54,240 bases of DNA from CAVVTR01 sp963751245. GTDB taxonomy: Bacteria > Acidobacteriota > Thermoanaerobaculia > Thermoanaerobaculales > Thermoanaerobaculaceae. A model generated the notes under the pieces. The model had not been told where the DNA came from. It saw only the letters and a program-made list of their open reading frames with translations, and did not search any database. Positions 35,787-44,440 of the stretch are shown here, piece by piece (the stretch's first letter is position 1; the number at the start of each line of letters is the position of its first letter). The DNA lies in assembly GCA_963751245.1 (NCBI GenBank), contig CAVVTR010000019.1, forward strand, positions 1 through 54,240. The letters are read 5' to 3'. Position numbers and translations under genes: made by a program.

Positions 35787-37517
35787 ATGCCTTCACACCG
35801 CCCCGCCCCTTCGGCCTTCTCCGACCTGCTGCGGCGCGCCGGGTCGCTGGCCCTGCTCCCCCTCCTGCTGGGCTTCTACCTGGCGGCGCTGGGCACCGTG
35901 CCGCTGTTCGAGCCCGACGAGGGACGCTACGCCGAGATCCCCCGGGAGATGCTCGCCACCGGCGACTTCGTCACGCCGCACCTGGACGGCGTCGTCTACC
36001 TGGAGAAGCCCCCGCTGTTCTACTGGCTCACCGCCGCCTCCGAGGACGTCCTCGGCGTCACCGAGCTGGGCGCGCGCTTCTGGAGCGCCGCCCTGGCGGT
36101 GCTCGGCGTGCTTTTCGTGGCCTGGGCCACCCGGCGTGTCCTGGGGCCCGGGGCGGGGCTGGCCGCCGGAGCCGTCCTGGCCACGTCGCCCCTGTACCTG
36201 GTGATGGGCCACACGAGCTCCACGGACATGACGCTCTCGTTCTTCCTCACCGCCACCCTCCTGTGCGCCTTCTTCGCCGTGGAGGCCGACGCCCCGGGGG
36301 AGGCGCGGTGGTGGTGGCGGGGCGTGTTCGCGGGGGCGGCGCTGGCGCTGCTCACCAAGGGGCTGGTGGCCGTGGCCCTGCCCGGCGGCATCATCCTCGT
36401 CTACCTGGCGTGGACCCGGCGCCTGAAGGAGCTTGCCCGGGTCCCCTGGGTCTCGGGGGTGCTCCTCTTCCTCGCCATCGGCCTCCCCTGGCACCTCCTC
36501 GCCTCCGCCGCCAACCCCGACTTCTTCGACTTCTACATCGTCCGCGAGCACTTCCTGCGCTTCCTCACGCCGGAGGCGGAGCGCCCCGGTCCGATCTGGT
36601 ACTTCCTCCCCATCCTCCTGGTCGGGCTGGCGCCCTGGACGGCCCTGGCGTTCGCCGCGCTGCCCCGCTTCCGCCGCAGCGACCTGCGGCGCCCCCACAC
36701 CCCCGAGCACCGGTTTCTCGCCTTCATGGCACTGTGGGCCGTGCTCATCACGGCGTTCTTCTCGGTGTCCCACTCCAAGCTGCCCTCGTACGTGCTCCCG
36801 GTGGTCGCGCCCCTCGCCGTGCTCGCCGCGGCGGGCCTCGACGACCTCCTCGAAGGCCGGCGGCGCGTCACCCTCCTCGACCGGCTCCTCACCGGCGCGG
36901 TGGCGCTCCTCACCGCGGCCCTGGGCGCCGGCTTCGTGTGGGCGGCCCTGGGCCGGCTTCCCAAGGCCCTCAACATCGACCGGCTCACCCCGTCCCTCGC
37001 CGTCACCGGGGCCATCGCGCTGCTGGCCGCCCTCCTCGCCGCCGGGGCCTGGTTCGCCGGGCGGCCCCGCCCCGGCGGGCCCCTCCTCTCGGCCGCCGCT
37101 GTCGGCCTGACGGCGTCCATCCTCGTCTCCGCCGGACCGCTGGGGCAGGCCCGCAGCACCAGGGAGATCGCCACGTTCCTGCGCGGCCACGGCCAGGCGG
37201 AGGCGACGATCTTCAGCTACCGGACCTACACCCAGACCCTGCCCGTGTACCTGCAGCGGCTGATCGGCGTCGTGGCCTCCACCGGAGAGCTCTCCTTCGG
37301 CATCGGCAAGCTCCCCCCCGAGGTGCGGCGGCAGCGCTTCCCCGACGCCGCCGAGTTCGCGCCGGTGTGGAGGTCCGCGGAGCCCGTCTTCGTCGTCACC
37401 GAGCGGCGCTACCTTCCGCACATGGCCGGGGACGGGCTCGACGGGGGCACGACCCTCGTCGAGGGGCCCCGCTACGTGCTCCTGGGCAACCCTCCGGCGG
37501 CGGCCGCGGTGCGCTGA
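35787..37517 (+). CDS. arnT: lipid A 4-amino-4-deoxy-L-arabinosyltransferase (GT83)
   Basis: 576 residues from the ATG at 35787, with GGGAG 7 nt upstream. A GT-C membrane enzyme: the first periplasmic loop carries FEPDEGRYAEIPREML (acidic pair near 44-45) and YLEKPPLFYWL, the diagnostic ArnT/PMT motifs, followed by about 11 further membrane helices and a periplasmic C-terminal domain. It transfers L-Ara4N from undecaprenyl phosphate to lipid A on the periplasmic face. Divergence from a complete arnBCAD operon supports ArnT over other GT39/83 enzymes. No arnE/arnF flippase genes are visible. Its last 46 bp overlap the convergent GT87 gene. Confidence 0.92.
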   Translation: MPSHRPAPSAFSDLLRRAGSLALLPLLLGFYLAALGTVPLFEPDEGRYAEIPREMLATGDFVTPHLDGVVYLEKPPLFYWLTAASEDVLGVTELGARFWSAALAVLGVLFVAWATRRVLGPGAGLAAGAVLATSPLYLVMGHTSSTDMTLSFFLTATLLCAFFAVEADAPGEARWWWRGVFAGAALALLTKGLVAVALPGGIILVYLAWTRRLKELARVPWVSGVLLFLAIGLPWHLLASAANPDFFDFYIVREHFLRFLTPEAERPGPIWYFLPILLVGLAPWTALAFAALPRFRRSDLRRPHTPEHRFLAFMALWAVLITAFFSVSHSKLPSYVLPVVAPLAVLAAAGLDDLLEGRRRVTLLDRLLTGAVALLTAALGAGFVWAALGRLPKALNIDRLTPSLAVTGAIALLAALLAAGAWFAGRPRPGGPLLSAAAVGLTASILVSAGPLGQARSTREIATFLRGHGQAEATIFSYRTYTQTLPVYLQRLIGVVASTGELSFGIGKLPPEVRRQRFPDAAEFAPVWRSAEPVFVVTERRYLPHMAGDGLDGGTTLVEGPRYVLLGNPPAAAAVR

Positions 37518-38665
37518 CCGCCGTCCGCCTCCGGCGGCGCCGCGCCGCTGCGCGCGAGGAGCAGGACGACGAGGAGCGCCGCCCACACCGCGGCCTTCGC
37601 CCCCATGAGCCGGTCCTCCCAGGGAGGGGGCGCGAGGCCGTCGCCTCCCGGCACCACCATGGCCAACCACGTCACCGCGAGGAGAAGCCCAGCCAGCCGC
37701 GGGGGCAGCGGCGGCCGGGGACGGGACCTCGCCGACCAGCACAGCAGCGCGATCATCGGCAGCACGGCCAGGAGGTCGTCGTAGTCGTGGTGGTAGATCC
37801 ACACTCTCGCCACGACGGCGACCACCGCCGCGACGAGCAGGGGGGCGGCGCGCCGGTGGCGAACCACCCACACGGCCAGCGCCGCCAGGGCGGCCGCCGC
37901 CGCCGGAAGGATCCAGGCCCCCAAACCGAGCCCGGCGAGCCAGATGCTCAGGTTGCCGTACCCCGCCCGGGCGGCCAGGGCCGCGCCGCTGCCCACCCAG
38001 CCCGTGAGCGCCCCCAGGTCCGCTCCCGGGCGCAGCACGAGGGCGAGGGCGGTCAGGGCGCCGTACCCCGCCGCCGCCAGCAGCGCCGGTGCCGCGCCGG
38101 AGGGGAGCAGGAGCACCGCCACGAAGAACGGCACCGACAGCGAAGGCTTGAGGAGCCCCACCAGGAGCAGCGCGGCCACGGCGAGATCCCGGCCGCGCCG
38201 GCGGGGGCGGCGCAGCACCGCGAGCAGCGCCGCGGCCAGAGCGGGCAGGAGGAACACGGTGAGCTGGCCGTTGGCGATGGTGATCTCCGTGGCCTCCAGG
38301 GAGAGAAGCGAGAGCACGACGGCGAGGCGGACCGCGACGTGCCATTCCTCCACCTCGCTCTGGAGCATCCAGGCGAGAACGACGAGCGCCGCCGCCAGCA
38401 GGCCGGCCCACAGCCAGCGCGCGGCCGGGGCGGACATCCAGCCGAGCAGGGGCCAGAGCAGGACGTAGCTGGCGGGAGGGTACACGGTCGGCACCGGCGC
38501 GCCGGCGAACCAGCGCGCCACCTCGGCGTGGCGGGACAAGAGGTCCACCGCGCCGCCTCCTCCGCCCCACAAGAGCCCCTCGAAGCCCGCCGAGAGCCGC
38601 CTCACGGCCAGGACGGCGAGGGCCGCGTCCAGCAGCACCACACCGGTCAGGCGGAGCCGGCTCAC
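37472..38665 (-). CDS. GT87 family (DUF2029) membrane glycosyltransferase
   Basis: 397 residues from a GTG at 38665; the ribosome-binding site is weak and the start uncertain. About ten hydrophobic segments. ARWFAGAPVPTVYPPASYVLLWPLLGW contains the YPP motif of GT87 polyprenol-dependent mannosyl/arabinosyl transferases; SLEATEITIANGQLTVFLLP carries the NGQ motif and LLKPSLSVPFF the KP motif. It would add a sugar from a polyprenyl-phosphate donor to an envelope glycan at the membrane. Acceptor and sugar are unknown; the arn neighbours hint at LPS, but that is only context. Confidence 0.85.
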   Translation of the reverse strand: MSRLRLTGVVLLDAALAVLAVRRLSAGFEGLLWGGGGGAVDLLSRHAEVARWFAGAPVPTVYPPASYVLLWPLLGWMSAPAARWLWAGLLAAALVVLAWMLQSEVEEWHVAVRLAVVLSLLSLEATEITIANGQLTVFLLPALAAALLAVLRRPRRRGRDLAVAALLLVGLLKPSLSVPFFVAVLLLPSGAAPALLAAAGYGALTALALVLRPGADLGALTGWVGSGAALAARAGYGNLSIWLAGLGLGAWILPAAAAALAALAVWVVRHRRAAPLLVAAVVAVVARVWIYHHDYDDLLAVLPMIALLCWSARSRPRPPLPPRLAGLLLAVTWLAMVVPGGDGLAPPPWEDRLMGAKAAVWAALLVVLLLARSGAAPPEADGGQRTAAAAGGLPRST

Positions 38666-38857
38666 CGCGATGGCCCCCGGTGCGGCCCGACACCCGCCGC
38701 CCGCCCCCGGCGGGTTCGCTGGACGCGCAATCGTGGTAGGCTTTTGTGGAGCATGTCGACCCAAGGGATCTCGGCGAGGGTGGAGTGGACGGTCCGCCGG
38801 CGCAGCCGTGCCGCGGCGCCGGCTCCGACGGCGCGAGAGAGGGGAGCCGTGTAGCCC

Positions 38858-41008
38858 ATGCGCCTGCACCTCCATCGGCAGGACGGCCTCGCGGCGCAGA
38901 TCGCAGCCCTGGACAGCTTCGAGACCCCCACCCTCGAGTCGGTGGAGCGGCGCCGCTTCCAGCTGTGGCTGCTGTCGATGCTGCTCCTGCTCACGGTGGC
39001 GGTCGCCTTCATCGTGTTCACGTTCTGGAAAGGTATCACTCCCCCCTCGTGGATGACCCCGGACCTTCTCGAGGGCAGCATCCTGGGCCTGCTGGTGCTG
39101 TTCTGCGCCTACGCCATCGAGAAGGAGGTCCAGCTGCGCCGCCTGATGAGGGCGCTCATCGAGGAGAAGGTCCTGGTGGCCGCCCTCACCGGCAGGGTCA
39201 GCGAGCTCGGATCCCTGCTCGAGGCCGGGAAGGCCATGAACCTGGTCCTCGACCTCGACGAGGTGCTCGACACCATCCTCCAGTGCGCCATGGACCTGCT
39301 CCGGGCCCGGGACGGCTCGATCATGCTCGTGCACGGCGAGGACGAGCTGAGGACCGTGTGCGTCAAGGGGACCAGCGGGGCGGTCGGCGCCCGCGCCCAG
39401 TTCGGCGGCGGCGTGGCCGGCCGGGTGGCCGTGTCCCGGGAGCCGTTGCTCATCAACGGCACCATCGTCCGCGACCCCGCCGTGGCGCGTGCCGACGCGC
39501 CGCCCCCGCCGGGCAGCGCCATGTCCGTGCCGCTCATCCACCGGGGCAGTCTCCTCGGGGTCCTCAACGTCAACGCGGCCGACGGCGCCGCGTACACGGC
39601 GCACGAGCTCCGCGCCCTGAGCCTGTTCGGCGAGCAGGCGGCCGGAGCGCTGGCCAACGCCCAGCTCTACGAGGCGCAGCGCCTCCTGGCCTCGCAGAAC
39701 CTCTACATGGCGCTCCACGATCCGCTCACCAACCTCCCCAACCGGGCGCTGTTCCTGGACCGCTTCCAGCACGCCATGTCCCGGCGCCACGACGACGACC
39801 GCGCCGTGGCGCTGTTGTTCCTGGACCTGGACGACTTCAAGATGGTCAACGACACCTACGGCCACGCCGCCGGCGACGAGGCGCTGGTCGCCTTCGCCGA
39901 CCGCCTCCGCGGCATCGTGCGGCTGGGGGACACGGTGGCCCGCTTCAGCGGCGACGAGTTCGCAGTCCTCGTCGAGGACGTGCGGAGCGCCAGCGAGGCC
40001 ACCCTCGCGGCGCAGCGGATCGCCACCGGCCTCACCGAGCCCTTCGACATTGCCGGCCACAAGCTCACCCTGCAGGCCAGCGTCGGCATCGCCATCGAGG
40101 GTCCCGCCGGCCACAGCGTCGAGGAGATGCTGCACAACGCCGACACGGCCATGTACATGGCCAAGTCCAACAACCGCGGCGGCGCGCGGCTCTACGACGA
40201 GTCCATGCGCTCCGACACCCTCCACCGCCTCTCCCTGGAGAAGGAGCTGGGCGAGGCGCTGGACCGTGGCCAGTTCTCGGTCCAGTACCAGCCCGTGATC
40301 AACCTGGTGGATGCCCGCGTCACCGGCGCGGAGGCGCTGGTGCGCTGGCACCACCCCATCCACGGCATCCTCGCCGCGTCCTCCTTCATCACCCTGGCCG
40401 AGAGCTCCGGGCTGCTCCCGGCGCTGGACCTGTGGGTGCTGGAGCAGGCGTGCGGCGCGGTGGACGCCATGGCGGCCGGCTCGCCCGGCACCAACGGCCT
40501 GGCGATCATGGTCAACGTCTCCCCCTCGGGCCTGCGCAGCCCGAGCCTCGTCGACGACATCGGCGCCGTCCTCCAGCGCACCGGCACCCCACCCGGCCGG
40601 GTGGTCCTGGAGATCCCCGAGCGCGCCATCCTGCGAGACACCGAGCGCATGGCCGAGCAGCTCACCAACCTCAAGTCGCTGGGAGTCCGGCTCACCCTCG
40701 ATGACTTCGGCACCGGCTACTCCTCCCTGAGCTACCTGCGCCGGCTCCCAGTGGACAGCGTCAAGATCGATCGCATCTTCATCGAGGGGCTGAGCCGCGA
40801 CCCGGGACGGATGGGGCTCGTGCAGGCCATCATCCGGCTCGCCCAGAGCCTCACGCTGGACGTCATCGCCGAGGGCGTGGAGCAGCAGGCCGAGCTGGAC
40901 ACCCTCCAGGCCATCGGCTGCCGCATGGCGCAGGGCTACATCCTGTGCGAACCCCTCTCCCTGGAGGCCCTCGCCGAGTTCGTCGGCCAGCGCGGCATCA
41001 GCGGCTGA
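38858..41008 (+). CDS. GAF-GGDEF-EAL c-di-GMP signalling protein, membrane-anchored
   Basis: 716 residues. Two membrane helices (about 37-58 and 72-90), a coiled coil, a GAF domain (about 120-275), a GGDEF domain (about 295-460) and an EAL domain (about 475-710). The cyclase motif is SGDEF (364-368) instead of GGDEF; DPLTNLPNR is present. The phosphodiesterase motif is EALVRW (Glu492), with the conserved NVSP, EIPER, DDFGTGYSSL and KIDR elements, so the EAL domain looks active. It probably degrades c-di-GMP, with the GGDEF part active or regulatory. Confidence 0.93.
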   Translation: MRLHLHRQDGLAAQIAALDSFETPTLESVERRRFQLWLLSMLLLLTVAVAFIVFTFWKGITPPSWMTPDLLEGSILGLLVLFCAYAIEKEVQLRRLMRALIEEKVLVAALTGRVSELGSLLEAGKAMNLVLDLDEVLDTILQCAMDLLRARDGSIMLVHGEDELRTVCVKGTSGAVGARAQFGGGVAGRVAVSREPLLINGTIVRDPAVARADAPPPPGSAMSVPLIHRGSLLGVLNVNAADGAAYTAHELRALSLFGEQAAGALANAQLYEAQRLLASQNLYMALHDPLTNLPNRALFLDRFQHAMSRRHDDDRAVALLFLDLDDFKMVNDTYGHAAGDEALVAFADRLRGIVRLGDTVARFSGDEFAVLVEDVRSASEATLAAQRIATGLTEPFDIAGHKLTLQASVGIAIEGPAGHSVEEMLHNADTAMYMAKSNNRGGARLYDESMRSDTLHRLSLEKELGEALDRGQFSVQYQPVINLVDARVTGAEALVRWHHPIHGILAASSFITLAESSGLLPALDLWVLEQACGAVDAMAAGSPGTNGLAIMVNVSPSGLRSPSLVDDIGAVLQRTGTPPGRVVLEIPERAILRDTERMAEQLTNLKSLGVRLTLDDFGTGYSSLSYLRRLPVDSVKIDRIFIEGLSRDPGRMGLVQAIIRLAQSLTLDVIAEGVEQQAELDTLQAIGCRMAQGYILCEPLSLEALAEFVGQRGISG

Positions 41009-41119
41009 GGGGGGTCGCCCGGCCCTGAAAGGAAACTCGCCGTCCGGCGCGTTCTACCCAGCGACCCCAGTGGCCGCGGCGCCACTTCCCGCCGCCAGGA
41101 GGGGTCCGGGAGAGCACGA

Positions 41120-42205
41120 GTGGGAAAGCTGATCAGCGACCCCCGGCTGCTGCTGTGGCTGGTGGGGACGTCCGCGGGGGCCGTTGCCGTCGGCCTCGTG
41201 GTCCACACCCTCGCCGCGGCGCTGATCCGGCACACCCTTCCCCGGCACCCCGGGGCGCCGGGGCGTATCGCCATGTCACGGCTCAGCGCCCCGTTCAGGA
41301 TCCTGCTCCCTCTCCTCGCCCTGACGGTGATCCTCCCCCTCGCCGGCGTCCCCCGGCCGGTGGAGACGGTCCTCGACAAGCCCATTTCCATCCTCTTCGT
41401 GGCGGCGCTGGCGTGGCTCGTGACCCGCGGGCTCGTGGCGGCCGAGGACATCCTGCTCGCCCGCTACAACATGGACGCCGAGGACAACCTCGCCGCCCGG
41501 AAGATGCGCACGCAGATCGACATGATCCGCCGCGTCCTGGCGTTCCTCGTCATGGTCGTGGCGTTCGCAGGGGTCCTCATGATGTTCGCCAGGGTCCGCC
41601 AGCTGGGCACGAGCCTGCTGGCCTCCGCAGGAGTGGCGGGCGTGATCCTGGGCTTCGCCGCCCAGCGCAGCCTGGCGAACCTCCTGGCCGGGCTCCAGGT
41701 CGCCATCACCCAGCCGCTGCGCATCGACGACGTCGTGGTGGTGGAGGGCGAGTGGGGACGCATCGAGGAGATCACCCTCACCTACGTGGTGGTGAAGATC
41801 TGGGACGAGCGGCGCCTCGTGCTGCCCATCAGCTACTTCATCGAGAAGCCCTTCCAGAACTGGACGCGGGTGTCCGCGGAGCTGCTCGGGACGGTCTTCG
41901 TCTACGTGGACTACTCCGTCCCCGTGGACGCCGTCCGCGGGGAGCTCCACCGCCTGCTCCAGGCCAGCCCGCTGTGGGACCAGCGCGTGTGGGGCCTCCA
42001 GGTCACCAACGCCGACGAGCGGACCATGGAGCTGCGCGCCCTCATGAGCGCCCAGGACTCCCCGACGGCCTGGAACCTGCGCTGCACCATCCGCGAGCAG
42101 CTCATCGCGTTCATCCAGAAGGAGTTCCCCGGAAGCCTGCCGCGCCTCAGGGCCGAGCTCGACAGTGCGGCCCGTGCCCCCGTCCGCGCTCCGGGCGCCG
42201 AATAA
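41120..42205 (+). CDS. MscS-family mechanosensitive ion channel
   Basis: 361 residues from the GTG at 41120. Three or four membrane helices precede the pore-lining segment LLASAGVAGVILGFAAQRS-type helix (Gly/Ala-rich, about 170-195) and LANLLAGLQVAITQPLRIDD, the MscS core signature. The beta domain (VVVVEGEWGRIEEITLTYVVVKIWDERRLVLP) follows, with the conserved PxSYF element before the C-terminal alpha/beta cap. It opens on membrane tension to release solutes in hypo-osmotic shock. It ends 104 bp before the site-2 protease gene. Confidence 0.95.
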   Translation: MGKLISDPRLLLWLVGTSAGAVAVGLVVHTLAAALIRHTLPRHPGAPGRIAMSRLSAPFRILLPLLALTVILPLAGVPRPVETVLDKPISILFVAALAWLVTRGLVAAEDILLARYNMDAEDNLAARKMRTQIDMIRRVLAFLVMVVAFAGVLMMFARVRQLGTSLLASAGVAGVILGFAAQRSLANLLAGLQVAITQPLRIDDVVVVEGEWGRIEEITLTYVVVKIWDERRLVLPISYFIEKPFQNWTRVSAELLGTVFVYVDYSVPVDAVRGELHRLLQASPLWDQRVWGLQVTNADERTMELRALMSAQDSPTAWNLRCTIREQLIAFIQKEFPGSLPRLRAELDSAARAPVRAPGAE

Positions 42206-42308
42206 TCCCGCTTCCCGGGGGGTTAAGGGTAGCGAGACGGTGCTGCGACAGTGGCTCGGAAAAGCCACGATCCTGAGATCAGGGCCGCGGCCCAGGGCGG
42301 AGCGGGTC

Positions 42309-43460
42309 ATGTTCGGCAAGAGTATCAAGCTGTTCACGCTGATGGGTTTCGAGGTCAAGATCGACCTCAGCTGGGTGGTTCTCGCGGCCCTCATCACGTG
42401 GTCGCTGGCGGCGGGGGTCTTCCCCCACTACATCAAGGGCCTCGGCGAGGCCACCTACTGGTGGATGGGCGCCGTGGGCACGGTGGGGCTGTTCGTCTCC
42501 ATCGTGCTCCACGAGCTCAGCCACTCGGTCGTCGCCCGCCGCTTCGGGCTGGCGATGAGGGGGATCACCCTGTTCATCTTCGGCGGCGTCGCCGAGATGG
42601 AGGAGGAGCCCCCGAGCGCCAAGGCGGAGCTGCTCATGGCGGTGGCGGGGCCCGCCGCGAGCATCGTCATCGGGGGCGTCTGCCTGGCCGTCGCCCGCTT
42701 GGGCGACTCCATGGCGTGGCCCATCGAGGCCATCGGCGTGGTCGGATACCTGGGGTACATCAACCTGCTCCTGGCGGCGTTCAACCTCATCCCCGCCTTC
42801 CCCCTCGACGGCGGTCGCGTGTTCCGGTCCATCCTGTGGTGGATCAAGGGCAACCTGCGCTGGGCCACGCGCATCGCCTCCGTTGTGGGCTCGGCGTTCG
42901 CCTTCCTGCTCATCTTCCTGGGCATCGTGAACTTCATCCAGGGGGCGCTGATCAGCGGCATCTGGTGGTTCGTCCTGGGGCTGTTCCTCAACAACGCGTC
43001 CCAGGTCTCCTACCGTCAGGTGGTCACGCGCCGGGCGCTGGAGGGCGAGCCGGTCCGCCGCTTCATGCGCGCGGACCCCGTCACCGTGCCCCCCTCGATC
43101 TCGGTCGAGCGGCTGGTCGAGGACTACATCTACACGCACCATTACAAGATGCTCCCGGTCATCGACGGCGACCGGCTGCTGGGGTGCGTGACGACCCGGC
43201 AGGTCAAGGACGTGCCCCGGGAGGAGTGGGGGCGCCGGGCGGTGCAGGAGCTCGTCCAGCCGTGCTCGCAGGACAACACCGTCTCCCCCGACACCGACGC
43301 CACCAAGGCGCTGGGGATGATGAGCCGCACCGGCAGCAGCCGCCTGATGGTCGTCGAGAACGGCCGGCTGGTGGGCGTGATCGGCCTGAAGGACCTGCTC
43401 CGCTTCATCTCCCTCAAGGTCGACCTGGGCGACGACCGTCCCCACCACCGCGCCGCCTGA
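42309..43460 (+). CDS. M50 site-2 protease with C-terminal CBS pair
   Basis: 383 residues from the ATG at 42309 with GGAG about 7 nt upstream. The zinc site is HELSH (His68, Glu69, His72) in a membrane helix, and the third ligand is Asp167 in NLIPAFPLDGGRVFRS. Six membrane segments form the protease core; residues about 245-375 are two CBS motifs (VPPSISVERLVEDYI, HHYKMLPVIDGDRLLGCVTT, and SSRLMVVENGRLVGVIGLKDL) that may bind adenine nucleotides. It would cut transmembrane substrates within the membrane. Substrate unknown. Confidence 0.95.
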   Translation: MFGKSIKLFTLMGFEVKIDLSWVVLAALITWSLAAGVFPHYIKGLGEATYWWMGAVGTVGLFVSIVLHELSHSVVARRFGLAMRGITLFIFGGVAEMEEEPPSAKAELLMAVAGPAASIVIGGVCLAVARLGDSMAWPIEAIGVVGYLGYINLLLAAFNLIPAFPLDGGRVFRSILWWIKGNLRWATRIASVVGSAFAFLLIFLGIVNFIQGALISGIWWFVLGLFLNNASQVSYRQVVTRRALEGEPVRRFMRADPVTVPPSISVERLVEDYIYTHHYKMLPVIDGDRLLGCVTTRQVKDVPREEWGRRAVQELVQPCSQDNTVSPDTDATKALGMMSRTGSSRLMVVENGRLVGVIGLKDLLRFISLKVDLGDDRPHHRAA

Positions 43461-43582
43461 GCCACCCCGCTCCGGCCGGGGGCCCGGCGCATCGAGGCGC
43501 TTTCGAGCTCGGCGAAAAAGAGCCACCGCGTGTCCGCCCGCGCGAACGGCGGGCTGGGTTCCGGCTCGTCCCGGCGGCGGCA

Positions 43583-43601
43583 GGGGCCGGCCTCCGGCCC
43601 C
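43583..43601. terminator. GC-rich hairpin between convergent genes
   Basis: GGGGCCGG (43583-43590) pairs with CCGGCCCC (43594-43601) across a 3-nt loop, between the convergent site-2 protease and ComA-like genes. No T tract follows on either strand, so the role in termination is tentative. Confidence 0.35.
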
Positions 43602-43621
43602 CGCCCGGGCACCCCCGGGAC

Positions 43622-44440
43622 CTACCCCTTGTAGGTGACGAGGCGGCCCCAGACCTCGGACTTGCCCCACAGCCCGCGGCGCAGCCCCTCGAGCTGGACG
43701 ATCTGGCTGTGGTCGACGAACAGGTTGACCTCGACGCCGTAGTTGCGCAGGTACCACGCGAAGACGTCGGGGTCGGCCGCCTCGAACATGACCCTGTCGA
43801 GCCCGACCTGGTCGATGATCGCCGCGGGTACCTCGGTGCGCCACGACTTCACGCTCTCGGTGATCCCCTCGGACTCGATCATGATCATGTACGCCCCGGC
43901 GTCGATGAACCGCCGCACCTGGGCGATGGCCCAGCCCACGTCGCGCTGGCCCGCCGCCTCCAGCTCCTCGGCGGTGGCCGTGCCGCCGGCGCCGAACTGG
44001 ATCCCGACCTCGGGCTTGGCCTTCAGGCCGGCCTTCTGCACCCTCTCCACGAGGCGCAGCCAGTCGTCCGTGGGGATCGTCACGAAGCCGCCGGAGATCT
44101 CCACGATGTCGAAGCCGGCGTCGCGGCACCCCTTGATGTAGCGGTCGACCATCGCCTTGCCCCGGGTCAGCACCGTCTCGATGAACCCGCCGGTGGAGAC
44201 CAGCACGTCGTGCTCGTGGCACACGTCGATGACCGCCTTGAGCTTCTCCTTGGGCATGAGCGCGAACGAGCCCCCGGCGAACTTCAGGCTGTCCACGTAG
44301 GTGCCCCACGTCTCCAGCAGGTCCCTGAGGTAGGGGAGCCCGAGGGGGTGGTAGTACGGACCGCGGATCTCGGTGATCCCCTGGGTGCGGGGCTTGTCCT
44401 GCCTCTCGTTGATGGCGATGAAATCGAACGCCCGGTTCAT
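43622..44440 (-). CDS. ComA-like (phosphosulfolactate synthase family) protein
   Basis: 272 residues from the ATG at 44440, with AAAGGAGA 7 nt upstream. TIM-barrel family PF02679: TEIRGPYYHPLGLPYLRDLLETWG, SLKFAGGSFALMPKEKL, VSTGGFIETVL, GFDIVEISGGFVTIP and VGIQFGAGGT are conserved blocks of (2R)-phospho-3-sulfolactate synthase, which adds sulfite to PEP. Homologues outside coenzyme M producers, including plant HSA32, have other or unknown roles. It overlaps the stop of the MmgE/PrpD gene by 4 bp (ATGA), so its substrate may be tied to that of the MmgE/PrpD enzyme. Confidence 0.85.
   Translation of the reverse strand: MNRAFDFIAINERQDKPRTQGITEIRGPYYHPLGLPYLRDLLETWGTYVDSLKFAGGSFALMPKEKLKAVIDVCHEHDVLVSTGGFIETVLTRGKAMVDRYIKGCRDAGFDIVEISGGFVTIPTDDWLRLVERVQKAGLKAKPEVGIQFGAGGTATAEELEAAGQRDVGWAIAQVRRFIDAGAYMIMIESEGITESVKSWRTEVPAAIIDQVGLDRVMFEAADPDVFAWYLRNYGVEVNLFVDHSQIVQLEGLRRGLWGKSEVWGRLVTYKG

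Noticed and set aside
38666..40363. Long leftward open frame continuing upstream of the GT87 gene
   Set aside because: It is antisense to the well-supported GAF-GGDEF-EAL gene and is Gln/Glu/Arg-rich shadow sequence.
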